A DNA stretch of 64,000 bases, taken from positions 1,302,001 through 1,366,000 of the forward strand of contig OZ038529.1 of the NCBI GenBank assembly GCA_964036665.1, read 5' to 3'. The translations under genes were made by a program, and so were the position numbers. A model generated the notes under the pieces. The model was not told the DNA's origin, ran no database searches, and saw nothing but the letters and a program-made list of their open reading frames with translations. The stretch comes from Gordius sp. MW1 (Eukaryota; Nematomorpha; Gordioida; Gordea; Gordiidae). How positions within the stretch are numbered: the first letter of the stretch is position 1; every line of letters starts with the position of its first letter. Positions 40,688 to 51,956 of this stretch are shown one piece after another.

Positions 40688-43600
40688 TAAATAAAATTAA
40701 CAAAAAAATTGCATTTAAAAGGCTGCAAAATATAAAAGAATATCTCTGTGAAAGATCCATGCTGGTTTCTTGCTTATCAAAAAATTAGCGGACCGAGCTC
40801 GGGCAATTGGTTTTTTCGTATTGGGGGACCAATTAAGCCTAAAAAACTAAGGCATATTTCAAATTCAAACAATGGCTCCGGCTTGGGTTTACAGAGAATT
40901 TGTAAGGAGCTCTTTGCAAATTGCGCTCATGGAAGAAAGACCACAGGTGCAATTGGGTCACGATTTAAACAAATTAATTGTTAATGCTTTTTTATGTACA
41001 AACTTATTATTGTAGATAATATTGATGTTTTTTTTATCAAAAACCCATTGTAGATATTGAATATATATAATTTAAATTATTTTTGTTTAATCGAAACTTT
41101 TTGATACAAAATCTACGCCCCCCCCCCTTGAGGCAATCCTGCCTAGGACACTGGCCTTTGGATACTTGTGTTTTGTAAAAGTAACACGACAAACATTGCA
41201 ATACGTCCAACTTGATCAAGATGTGAAATTGACTAAAACGGGCGAACCTTTCATGTCCAAATAGGTTTTAACGTTGTGTTCTACGGGCAAAGTTATATAT
41301 AAATTATCTTGAATCCATAAAATCTTCCTTTTGCATATATTTGTCAAAATATATTTCATACATATGTGGCTTTTTTATATTTTTAAGCCATTCGCGTTCT
41401 ATATTGTGAAAGGTGCTATGATAGAAATTAACTTTAGATTTTATTTTGCACTAGATGAACCGGCAAACGTTGTTTTGCCATTTACCCGGGTGTATTAGCA
41501 GAATATATATCATTTTATAGATAAATTTCAATAGATTAAGAATATATCAAATATAATTGGTAAGTGTTTATTATGCAAAAATTTTTAAACAAATAGTTAA
41601 AGAGGGTCCAAGGCCCAGGCCCACTTAATTTATTTAGCCACGCAGGAGGGGACACGACCGTCCTATAATAATAATTGACGTGAAAAATAAGCAAAAAAAT
41701 GACTTTGATTTAACATGGGCGTACGCAGGTTTTGAATTAGGGGGGGGGGGGCAGAATTAAAATAAGATTTTTTCTGACACCAAAAAAATAATTTAAAAAT
41801 TTTTCAGCGAGCAAAAAAAAGGTCTCGACATCCAAAAATTGTCCCTACCAAAAATTTTCCTGAGAGCAAAAAAAAAGGTCCTCGACTATCCAAAATTTGG
41901 GCAGTGGCTAATTAGGGAGGGGCAGTGTCTAATTAGGAAAGGGCAGTGACTAATTGGGGGGGGGGGGGGCAAAACATAATTTTTTTTTTAATTTTTAAGG
42001 GTTTTTGTATTGAAAATTTTTTTTATTACCCAAATAAGTTTATCCAATAATATAATTTACACGGAAAAGCTTCTTTTATGATATGGAATAAAAAGCATAT
42101 ATGTAATTAATTGGGGAAGAGCATATTAATACTTATTAATTGCTATGCAATTTATTTATGATAAAGCTTAGCATAAGCCTTAAAGAAATGTCACTGAGTT
42201 TTAAATGTAATTTAAGTTTCTTCTACAAAATAAACGCATAACCATGACATAAAATACTTTGTAGAATCTAATGTTTATATTCCTCTGGTTCATTCATATT
42301 GTAACGGGTCTAGCCTGATTTAATATGAAAGAAAATTTTTATGCAGCAATAAAACATTTAAGCTTCATATATTATACGTATAGTTGTAAAGTTGCTGTTT
42401 TGCTCTGACTTGGACGTAAACACATATCTAGCATATGTGCTCGGACGCATAAGCTTTGTCATCAAGAGGGGTAAAATGCTTGAGGAGTTAAGTTGTAACA
42501 GCAAATACAAGCTCAAGCAGTAAAAATGTTAGCTTGTTTGCAACTTTAAATAAAAGTAGTTTTGTAGGAGCAATTGCTGATAGCAAGTTGCTTGTCCATT
42601 TTGCTCAACGAATGTGTTAATTAATTATGTGACATATCGCAATTAATCTGCTCAGCAAATGTGTTAATTACTTATGTCTTATGCGAAATTTCCCACCTTT
42701 TATAAAACCTTGCATTGTGACCTGAACTAAAAATATTATTAAATATAAATTTAGAAACATTAAGTCATATTAAAAATGTCAAAATAATTATTTAAACAAT
42801 AAAACATAATTTCGCCATTTATAAAAAATAAATCTTAAAAATCATTTTAGATATATATAATGAAAATCCAGAAAAAATGAGTTCGAGCCTTTAATATAAT
42901 TAAAACATTTACACCTTTTCTTAAAAACGATAAAATATAAAGTTAAACCATATTAAAATTGTCAAAAAAATTATTACCATCTGGGTGAGACAGAAAATTC
43001 AAAAATTTATAATTAAATAAATTTTACATGTATAAAAAATAAATTTTGATTTCAAAATATATTTTAGCCATATATAAATAAAATTGCAAAATAAATTAGC
43101 CTTAAAAAATATTAATCCATAACAAATAGCCATTGGCATAGGGAGGGGTGGTTTTCCGATTAGAACCCCTCCCATGATTTTTAATTTATATAATTTTTAC
43201 ATTGTATATTTATAAAAAAATATTTGTTGGAATTTTATTTTGTATTTTATTATTTTTACGCCAATATCACTTTAAACTTTTAGGAAACAAAACATTTAGA
43301 ACTCAAAAAAATCGTTACAAAAAATTTGATCTTACAAATTTTATACCCCCCCCCCCCCCCCCCTTTGAGGAAATCCTACTTACGCCTATGCAAATAGCCA
43401 TGTTATTGTTGAACAACAGAATGTATTAAAACAAAACAACTCATTATAATGTGATATGAGATGCTATGAGCAGTGCTTGCTCATAGCATTTGCTCATATT
43501 AAACTGTTAGTTAACTTATAATGCTGCTCAGGCACACAGCTCTATACATGAGTTACTTTTTGCTACTATCTTTTCGCCTCTCGAGCATTTTCATCTGATA

Positions 43601-44675
43601 CTGTATCCTACTCATGAGTAGAGTAGGATACACAGTGCTTGTGAGGGGACAGAGCTTACAGTGAGCAATGCTCACTGGAGCAAATTACCATCACTAATTA
43701 TACGTCATATGACGTCTTTATTAAGTGCCAAAACGTATAAAACAACGTATAAAACAAAAAAACTTGACCCCTAAAAAGCTACTGGACCGATTTGGCTCGA
43801 ACAAATCTTAAAACATGCTCCGGAGTATGGGAAATAAACTGTAAAATTTTGAGCCAAATAGGTCTGGTAGTTTTCCAAATTTGGTGGTGGCATACAAACA
43901 ATCAAACACACATACACACAAACACAAACATAGTTTCATTTTTATTAATTGACATTAGCATTTTTCCATTTTTTTAACAATCAACTTGAAAATAGAATAT
44001 ACTAGCTGATTCTTATCACTAATATAAACTACAGTAATTTAAATTTTATAAATGTTTCTTGCAAATTAAATTAATATGATATGATAACTTGTTTATAAAA
44101 TTTATTTTTATAGTGGGAAGCTGTCTCTGCATTCCGAAGAAAAAACACGAAAAGAAGAAAATTGATTTTAAGATTTATTCTTTAAATATAACCACAATTA
44201 CCACGCCATCTAATGTTGAGATATATCCTGAAATGGTCCGGCAGGTGGCTCTCCGTGGGGAGATAAACATATCTACAGAACACATGTAATTATGAACAGA
44301 TGTATGTGAGTATGGATCATACGTACCTATGGATGGATGGATCATACGTATGTATAGATGTATGGTTCATACATATGTATGGATGGATGGATCATACGTA
44401 TGTATAGATGTATGGTTCATACATATGTATCGATGGATGGTCCTTAATTGCATACATCTATTCATAAATTTATTTAATGTTAAAATGCTTTTATTCTTTA
44501 AAATTGATACACGATACAATAAAGGAGCTTAAAATAATATTATAAATAAAAAAAATTATTCATCACATTCGTCAATAGCCAACACGGGCCATGTGTCAGA
44601 TAAACATTTGTAATTATATTTAGATATCAAAATGCCGATTTTTTGGCGTAAAATAAAGCGGGGTGAGTATTTAGC

Positions 44676-44936
44676 TTAGGGGGATCTGTTTCCTATCGAT
44701 TTAAAAAGTGCTAATGCTTTTTTGCCAAGAGTAGCCGAACCGGAAGCTACTATTGGAATAAAAATCTTAGAATGAGCATTGGCTCGGTATTTGAGTGTTT
44801 TACGATCTTCGGCACAAGAAAGTGGGTTATAATTATTATTAGTTGGCGCAAAGATATCGATGCAGGTAAAGTCCCATGCTAGGAACTTACCATCCTCCCA
44901 GGGGATCAAAGAAGCTCCGTCGGGACTAACCCTGCC
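44676..44936 (-). pseudogene. Reverse-transcriptase C-terminal fragment (R5)
   Basis: Minus-strand copy; the 5-bp deletion shared with F1 lies just upstream, near 44981. Confidence 0.7.
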
Positions 44937-45420
44937 GAGAGATTGTTTTCAGCAGCATCCAACATAGTCACAAAAAACAGTTTCCTCGTGTGTAAATTAT
45001 ATTATATGTTTGAGAGATTAATGGTATTAACAAGAACATAATATTAATTAAATTTTAAAGAAAAAAAAATTAAAATAAAAATTCCTTTTAGTTTTAAATA
45101 AGGGCTAAATTCTAAAACTACCCGCCCGATTCGCTCGAAACTTTACCCGTAGGTGCCCAGGGCGGCCAGGGGTAAAATAACCTTTTCCGGTTCCTAAAAT
45201 ACCTTTTCATTTTAAAAATATCGGACATTTCCCGGCCAGTTTCATAAAAATTTCGACTTATTTGGCCAATGGTCATTTTTTTCATTGGTCAGTAGCCAGC
45301 GGACGGTCATAAATTCATATTATCAATGATATTAACAAGAACAAAATATTAATTTAATTTAAAAAAATATATAAAAATTTTTGTCCTCTCCCGAGCTTGA
45401 ACCCTGAGTTTACAATGTTT

Positions 45421-45744
45421 GTTAATTTCATTAATTATGAGATTTATGACCAAACAGAGTAAAGGGGGGCCTAGGGAGTCGCCTTGTTGGATCCTTTCTG
45501 CGGATTTAAGGAAGAATTTTTCAAATTTCAAAATTGAATGGCACCCGTAACTTAAAATGATGTAGTTAGTGTATTGGGGAAATAGCTTGATAAAATCGTT
45601 AATAAAAGCTGTGCGGCGAACGCTGTTGAAAACATTTTTAAAATCCAGTTTTAGAAAGGAGTCACCCAGAGGGAGGTGTTCCAGGGCTAAGCGTGCGGCG
45701 TGGGTAGCTATCTCGCACCCTCCTTTGACCAACAACTCAACCTC
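45421..45744 (-). pseudogene. Reverse-transcriptase fragment (R5)
   Basis: Minus-strand copy with the Leu variant otherwise seen only in F1, at the opposite end of the window's array. Confidence 0.85.
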
Positions 45745-48641
45745 TAAATAAAATTAACAAAAAAATTGCATTTAAAAGGCTGCAAAATATAAAAGAATAT
45801 CTCTGTGAAAGATCCATGCTGGTTTCTTGCTTATCAAAAAATTAGCGGACCGAGCTCGGGCAATTGGTTTTTTCGTATTGGGGGACCAATTAAGCCTAAA
45901 AAACTAAGGCATATTTCAAATTCAAACAATGGCTCCGGCTTGGGTTTACAGAGAATTTGTAAGGAGCTCTTTGCAAATTGCGCTCATGGAAGAAAGACCA
46001 CAGGTGCAATTGGGTCACGATTTAAACAAATTAATTGTTAATGCTTTTTTATGTACAAACTTATTATTGTAGATAATATTGATGTTTTTTTTATCAAAAA
46101 CCCATTGTAGATATTGAATGTATATAATTTAAATTATTTTTGTTTAATCGAAACTTTTTGATACAAAATCTACGCCCCCCCCCCTTGAGGCAATCCTGCC
46201 TAGGACACTGGCCTTTGGATACTTGTGTTTTGTAAAAGTAACACGACAAACATTGCAATACGTCCAACTTGATCAAGATGTGAAATTGACTAAAACGGGC
46301 GAACCTTTCATGTCCAAATAGGTTTTAACGTTGTGTTCTACGGGCAAAGTTATATATAAATTATCTTGAATCCATAAAATCTTCCTTTTGCATATATTTG
46401 TCAAAATATATTTCATACATATGTGGCTTTTTTATATTTTTAAGCCATTCGCGTTCTATATTGTGAAAGGTGCTATGATAGAAATTAACTTTAGATTTTA
46501 TTTTGCACTAGATGAACCGGCAAACGTTGTTTTGCCATTTACCCGGGTGTATTAGCAGAATATATATCATTTTATAGATAAATTTCAATAGATTAAGAAT
46601 ATATCAAATATAATTGGTAAGTGTTTATTATGCAAAAATTTTTAAACAAATAGTTAAAGAGGGTCCAAGGCCCAGGCCCACTTAATTTATTTAGCCACGC
46701 AGGAGGGGACACGACCGTCCTATAATAATAATTGACGTGAAAAATAAGCAAAAAAATGACTTTGATTTAACATGGGCGTACGCAGGTTTTGAATTAGGGG
46801 GGGGGGGCAGAATTAAAATAAGATTTTTTCTGACACCAAAAAAATAATTTAAAAATTTTTCAGCGAGCAAAAAAAAGGTCTCGACATCCAAAAATTGTCC
46901 CTACCAAAAATTTTCCTGAGAGCAAACAAAAAGGTCCTCGACTATCCAAAATTTGGGCAGTGGCTAATTAGGGAGGGGCAGTGTCTAATTAGGAAAGGGC
47001 AGTGACTAATGGGGGGGGCAAAACATAATTTTTTTTTTAATTTTTAAGGGTTTTTGTATTGAAAATTTTTTTTATTACCCAAATAAGTTTATCCAATAAT
47101 ATAATTTACACGGAAAAGCTTCTTTTATGATATGGAATAAAAAGCATATATGTAATTAATTGGGGAAGAGCATATTAATACTTATTAATTGCTATGCAAT
47201 TTATTTATGATAAAGCTTAGCATAAGCCTTAAAGAAATGTCACTGAGTTTTAAATGTAATTTAAGTTTCTTCTACAAAATAAACGCATAACCATGACATA
47301 AAATACTTTGTAGAATCTAATGTTTATATTCCTCTGGTTCATTCATATTGTAACGGGTCTAGCCTGATTTAATATGAAAGAAAATTTTTATGCAGCAATA
47401 AAACATTTAAGCTTCATATATTATACGTATAGTTGTAAAGTTGCTGTTTTGCTCTGACTTGGACGTAAACACATATCTAGCATATGTGCTCGGACGCATA
47501 AGCTTTGTCATCAAGAGGGGTAAAATGCTTGAGGAGTTAAGTTGTAACAGCAAATACAAGCTCAAGCAGTAAAAATGTTAGCTTGTTTGCAACTTTAAAT
47601 AAAAGTAGTTTTGTAGGAGCAATTGCTGATAGCAAGTTGCTTGTCCATTTTGCTCAACGAATGTGTTAATTAATTATGTGACATATCGCAATTAATCTGC
47701 TCAGCAAATGTGTTAATTACTTATGTCTTATGCGAAATTTCCCACCTTTTATAAAACCTTGCATTGTGACCTGAACTAAAAATATTATTAAATATAAATT
47801 TAGAAACATTAAGTCATATTAAAAATGTCAAAATAATTATTTAAACAATAAAACATAATTTCGCCATTTATAAAAAATAAATCTTAAAAATCCTTTTAGA
47901 TATATATAATGAAAATCCAGAAAAAATGAGTTCGAGCCTTTAATATAATTAAAACATTTACACCTTTTCTTAAAAACGATAAAATATAAAGTTAAACCAT
48001 ATTAAAATTGTCAAAAAAATTATTACCATCTGGGTGAGACAGAAAATTCAAAAATTTATAATTAAATAAATTTTACATGTATAAAAAATAAATTTTGATT
48101 TCAAAATATATTTTAGCCATATATAAATAAAATTGCAAAATCAATTAGCCTTAAAAAATATTAATCCATAACAAATAGCCATTGGCATAGGGAGGGGTGG
48201 TTTTCCGATTAGAACCCCTCCCATGATTTTTAATTTATATAATTTTTACATTGTATATTTATAAAAAAATATTTGTTGGAATTTTATTTTGTATTTTATT
48301 ATTTTTACGCCAATATCACTTTAAACTTTTAGGAAACAAAACATTTAGAACTCAAAAAAATCGTTACAAAAAATTTGATCTTACAAATTTTATACCCCCC
48401 CCCCTTTGAGGAAATCCTACACGCCTATGCAAAAAGCCATGTTATTGTTGAACAACAGAATGTATTAAAACAAAACAACTCATTATAATGTGATATGAGA
48501 TGCTATGAGCAGTGCTTGCTCATAGCATTTGCTCATATTAAACTGTTAGTTAACTTATAATGCTGCTCAGGCACACAGCTCTATACATGAGTTACTTTTT
48601 GCTACTATCTTTTCGCCTCTCGAGCATTTTCATCTGATACT

Positions 48642-49933
48642 GTATCCTACTCATGAGTAGAGTAGGATACACAGTGCTTGTGAGGGGACAGAGCTTACAG
48701 TGAGCAATGCTCACTGGAGCAAATTACCATCACTAATTATACGTCATATGACGTCTTTATTAAGTGCCAAAACGTATAAAACAACGTATAAAACAAAAAA
48801 ACTTGACCCCTAAAAAGCTACTGGACCGATTTGGCTCGAACAAATCTTAAAACATGCTCCGGAGTATGGGAAATAAACTGTAAAATTTTGAGCCAAATAG
48901 GTCTGGTAGTTTTCCAAATTTGGTGATGGCATACAAACAAACAAACACACATACACACAAACACAAACATAGTTTCATTTTTATTAATTGACATTAGCAT
49001 TTTTCCATTTTTTTAACAATCAACTTGAAAATAGAATATACTAGCTGATTCTTATCACTAATTCAAACTACAGTAATTTAAATTTTATAAATGTTTCTTG
49101 CAAATTAAATTAATATGATATGATAACTTGTTTATAAAATTTATTTTTATAGTGGGAAGCTGTCTCTGCATTCCGAAGAAAAAACACGAAAAGAAGAAAA
49201 TTGATTTTAAGATTTATTCTTTAAATATAACCACAATTACCACGCCATCTAATGTTGAGATATATCCTGAAATGGTCCGGCAGGTGGCTCTCCGTGGGGA
49301 GATAAACATATCTACAGAAAACATGTAATTATGAATAGATGTATGTGAGTATGGATCATACGTACCTATGGATGGATGGATCATACGTATGTATAGATGT
49401 ATGGTTCATACATATGTATGGATGGATGGATCATACGTATGTATAGATGTATGGTTCATACATATGTATCGATGGATGGTCCTTAATTGCATACATCTAT
49501 TCATAAATTTATTTAATGTTAAAATGCTTTTATTCTTTAAAATTGATACACGATACAATAAAGGAGCTTAAAATAATATTATAAATAAAAAAAATTATTC
49601 ATCACATTCGTCAATAGCCAACACGGGCCATGTGTCAGATAAACATTTGTAATTATATTTAGATATCAAAATGCCGATTTAAGCTGGGTGAGTATTTAGC
49701 TTAGGGGGATCTGTTTCCTATCGATTTAAAAAGTGCTAATGCTTTTTTGCCAAGAGTAGCCGAACCGGAAGCTACTATTGGAATAAAAATCTTAGAATGA
49801 GCATTGGCTCGGTATTTGAGTGTTTTACGATCTTTGGCACAAGAAAGTGGGTTATAATTATTATTAGTTGGCGCAAAGATATCGATGCAGGTAAAGTCCC
49901 ATGCTAGGAACTTACCATCCTCCCAGGGGATCA
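48642..49933 (-). repeat. Truncated inverted unit R6 (array edge)
   Basis: Reverse complement of the unit tail down to unit position 3750. It ends inside the C-terminal reverse-transcriptase fragment, where CCCAGGGGATCA is followed by unrelated TTTGAAAAGC instead of AAGAAGC. A deletion of about 15 bp near 49680 (GGCGTAAAATAA lost) is unique to this copy. This is the right boundary of the satellite array. Confidence 0.92.
49701..49933 (-). pseudogene. Reverse-transcriptase C-terminal fragment cut by the array edge (R6)
   Basis: Truncated at the IPW motif by the right boundary of the array. An Asp/Glu-rich residue is changed (AKDRK for AEDRK). Confidence 0.7.
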
Positions 49934-50075
49934 TTTGAAAAGCTTAATGGCGGCTGGACCCTGTGTTACTGTTTTCTAAATGTTATTTTTGTCATCATAA
50001 CACATTTTAATAAATGATAAACTATAACTTTTCGTTAGGAACTATATCGTTGGGTTCGTTTTTATATCTTGAACT
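49934..50075. other. Unique flank of the satellite array
   Basis: First non-satellite DNA to the right of the array. AT-rich except for AATGGCGGCTGGACCCTG near 49945. No ORF or repeat recognised. Confidence 0.6.
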
Positions 50076-50260
50076 ATGCTTAGATCTATGGGCGTAGCCA
50101 GGGGGTGGCAGGGACGGGCGACTGCCCCCTCTAAATCTAAAAAATCTTTAAAATTTCATATAATTATGATTAAAATTTCAAATAAATATTATTTTGCCCC
50201 TCCCTAAATCATTATTGCCCTCCTCTAAATCCTATCCTGGCTACGCCCATGCGTAGATCT
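50076..50260. mobile_element. 161-bp TIR element with imperfect 12-bp target duplication
   Basis: The element at 50088-50248 has inverted ends GGGCGTAGCCAGG and CCTGGCTACGCCC. It is flanked by ATGCTTAGATCT (50076-50087) and ATGCGTAGATCT (50249-50260), 11 of 12 bases identical. It is non-coding, with CTGCCCCCTC and TTGCCCTCCTC tracts inside. It is the cleanest example of the G/C-tract family also found in the 5-kb unit. Confidence 0.75.
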
Positions 50261-50519
50261 TCGCTGCTTGTTACGTCGCAAGTCCATTATTATTATTCAA
50301 TTAAATTTCATTATTCTCCATTATGTATATTTGTATAAATAATTAACTAATCATTTTGCATTTAATACCCGCCCTTTTAATAAAAATGAACAAAAAAAAG
50401 TTGCACATTTTTGTGTATTATCTAAAGTTCTCCATTCATTAAAATTCATTTTTAAAAACACCGTTGTCATAAAATCCTTAAGACTCGGTATAGTAAAAAC
50501 TCGGGCTTTTGGCCCTCGT
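50261..50519. other. AT-rich DNA without recognised features
   Basis: No ORF, repeat or motif was recognised here apart from a short GGGCTTTTGGCCC inverted repeat just before the purine tract. Confidence 0.6.
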
Positions 50520-50564
50520 GGGAAGGGGGAGGGGGGAAGGGAAGAGGGGAAGGGAAGGGAAGGG
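50520..50564 (+). repeat. G-rich purine tract
   Basis: 45 bases of only G and A with at least eight runs of three or more G, which fits the general pattern for G-quadruplex formation. It stands alone in AT-rich DNA. Confidence 0.7.
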
Positions 50565-51190
50565 CGAACTCTTCTATACTCTGTATAAAAGTAGCATATT
50601 TTGCAATTTATGGGCGAGAAAGGTGGGAAGGGGCGAGAATGCCTATAGGGAATAAATTTTTTTTATGTTTTATTAAAAATATTAAATAATTATTAAAAAA
50701 TCCAAATGGCAAACTTTTTTATTTTTTGAAAAACTTTAAGACAAACTTTTTAAAGATTTAGCGGGACCCGACATTTTATTGACAATATAAAGATATGAAT
50801 TAATTCATAAAGATAATATTTTCTACAAAAAGCAGACTAAAAAAGCTATTATTCAAACTGATTTACCACCAATTTATAATTACCGCATCATGCAGGATGA
50901 GTAACTGCGAAATACAAATATGCTTTAGTAATATTTCTATTCCATCAGAACTCATTCTCAGCCTAAAATGTAATATTTAATAATGCTATGAATACTTATA
51001 TATGAGAAATATATTATAAAATTATTCACATACCCTTAGGGTCAACCATATCAAGGTAAATGATTGCCAAATTTTAAATTTTTTGCAAAAATGTATAATA
51101 TTTAAAACACTTAGGATTTTTTTTAATATCAAATATATTCCATAATTAAAATACACAATAATTTACTAAAATCTAACGATCAATAAAAAG
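50565..51190. other. AT-rich DNA without recognised features
   Basis: Long A/T-rich stretches. No ORF of note, no repeat seen. Confidence 0.6.
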
Positions 51191-51345
51191 TCGAGATCTC
51201 GCCGAAAAAATCTCGTCTCGTCTCGTCTCGACATCAAAATTCTCGTCTCGATCTCGACTTCATTTTTCAAATTCTCGTCTCGTCTCGTCTCGGTTTTTCG
51301 AGACGAGACGAGACCGAGATTTTTCTCGGTTTTTCCGCATCACTA
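51191..51345. mobile_element. TCTCG-repeat block with hAT-like end
   Basis: Many TCTCG copies, arranged so that GTCTCGTCTCGTCTCG (51277-51292) pairs perfectly with 51299-51314 across a 6-base loop. The block ends GGTTTTTCCGCATCACTA. On the minus strand it starts TAGTGATGCGG, which resembles hAT terminal inverted repeats with subterminal repeats. No second terminus was found, so this may be a solo end. Confidence 0.5.
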
Positions 51346-51417
51346 AGTCTATCTGACTTATATATAAAATAGACCCATCCTTACTATGTCAGTGCTTTGA
51401 TTAGTTTTGTCAAAAGA

Positions 51418-51441
51418 ATATATATATATATATACATATAT
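51418..51441. repeat. TA microsatellite
   Basis: Run of alternating TA with a single CA interruption. Confidence 0.85.
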
Positions 51442-51460
51442 AGCTGATGTTTAAATAAAA

Positions 51461-51845
51461 ATGTACAAGATGTTGCTTATAGCAAAAATTTTAACAGAAG
51501 CGATTATAGTAGAGCCAGAATTAGTGTATCTCAATGAATATACATATACAACACCCTTAATTACAACATTACACCTACAGCGTCTTATTCTACTCCATCT
51601 TATGCTACACCTCCTACTACTCAAGATACTACACCTTCAGATACTACACCCCAAATTACTACATATACGACACCTCCGTTGACTACTCAATCTTCTACTC
51701 CTTCTAATCCTACTCCTTCATATACAACACCTCCTACTACACCTTCAGATACTACACCCCAAATTATAACATCTACGACACCTCCGTTGACTACTCAATC
51801 TTCTACTCCTTCCGATCCTACTCCTTCATATACAACACCTCCTAC
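51461..51845 (+). pseudogene. Mucin-like repeat ORF, 5' part (broken by a retrotransposon)
   Basis: From about 51536 a frame without stops reads into Thr/Pro/Ser-rich repeats and continues until the retrotransposon at 51846. The nearest upstream ATG (51461) opens a different frame whose first residues are mildly hydrophobic. Joining it to the repeat frame would need an indel or an intron, and I see no convincing splice sites. Removing the insert and one CCTAC makes the frame continuous with 54030-55131. Either a mucin-like gene now inactivated, or a minisatellite that happens to stay open. No signal peptide or anchor can be shown. Confidence 0.35.
51600..51845. repeat. 108-bp minisatellite, left part
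   Basis: About two copies of the 36-codon Thr/Pro/Ser repeat, the first more diverged (ATACGACACC for CTACGACACC). The array is interrupted at its CCTAC motif by the LTR element and resumes at 54025. Confidence 0.85.
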
Positions 51846-51935
51846 TGTAGCAATTGTGTGATGTAACGTGAATGTGATTCTTTACGAACAGATGTTATTA
51901 TTATACTAATTTGAATACACGAATAAAACGTTATA
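51846..51935 (+). repeat. 5' LTR of compact element (90 bp)
   Basis: Starts TGTAGCAATTG, ends AAACGTTATA. Contains AATAAA at 51922-51927, a possible polyadenylation signal. Identical to the 3' copy over all 90 bases. Unusually short for a Gypsy LTR. Confidence 0.92.
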
Positions 51936-51937
51936 TT

Positions 51938-51956
51938 TGGCGACGAGGATGGGATT
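51938..51956 (+). promoter_or_regulatory. Primer binding site, tRNA-Ser(GCT) type
   Basis: TGGCGACGAGGATGGGATT is complementary over 19 bases to the 3' end of animal tRNA-Ser(GCT) including CCA, as recalled from that tRNA's acceptor stem. The ATG at 51949-51951 lies inside it. Confidence 0.8.

Larger units (their letters stand above)
38543..43602 (-). repeat. Inverted unit R4 (5060 bp)
   Basis: Longest full copy, because of long homopolymers (18 C near 43346 and a run of 14 G near 41956). It shares AATATAAACT, GAACAGATG and GCGGGGTG variants with R5 and, on the opposite strand, with F3. Confidence 0.93.
43603..48641 (-). repeat. Inverted unit R5 (5039 bp)
   Basis: Complete inverted copy. 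It shares with F1, at the far end of the other arm, both the substitution giving a Leu codon near 45438 and the 5-bp deletion near 44981. It shares tail variants with R4 and F3. Confidence 0.93.
1..49933. repeat. Inverted array of ~5-kb satellite units
   Basis: The same unit of about 5 kb follows itself head to tail five times on the plus strand (starts at 1, 5056, 10047, 15076 and 20114). After a junction at 25230/25231 it continues on the minus strand with boundaries at 28452, 33491, 38542, 43602 and 48641, and stops at 49933. Copies differ mainly by homopolymer length, small indels and scattered substitutions. The unit start used here is the AGTATCAGATG motif at base 1 of the window, which is an arbitrary phase. 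The array continues beyond the left edge. No complete gene is present in the unit. Confidence 0.97.

Noticed and set aside
1-49933. The palindrome as a fold-back sequencing or assembly artefact
   Set aside because: A fold-back would mirror every variant and indel about the centre. Here F4/R2 and F3/R3 differ at several sites and sharing is only partly symmetric. An assembly error at the single junction itself cannot be excluded.
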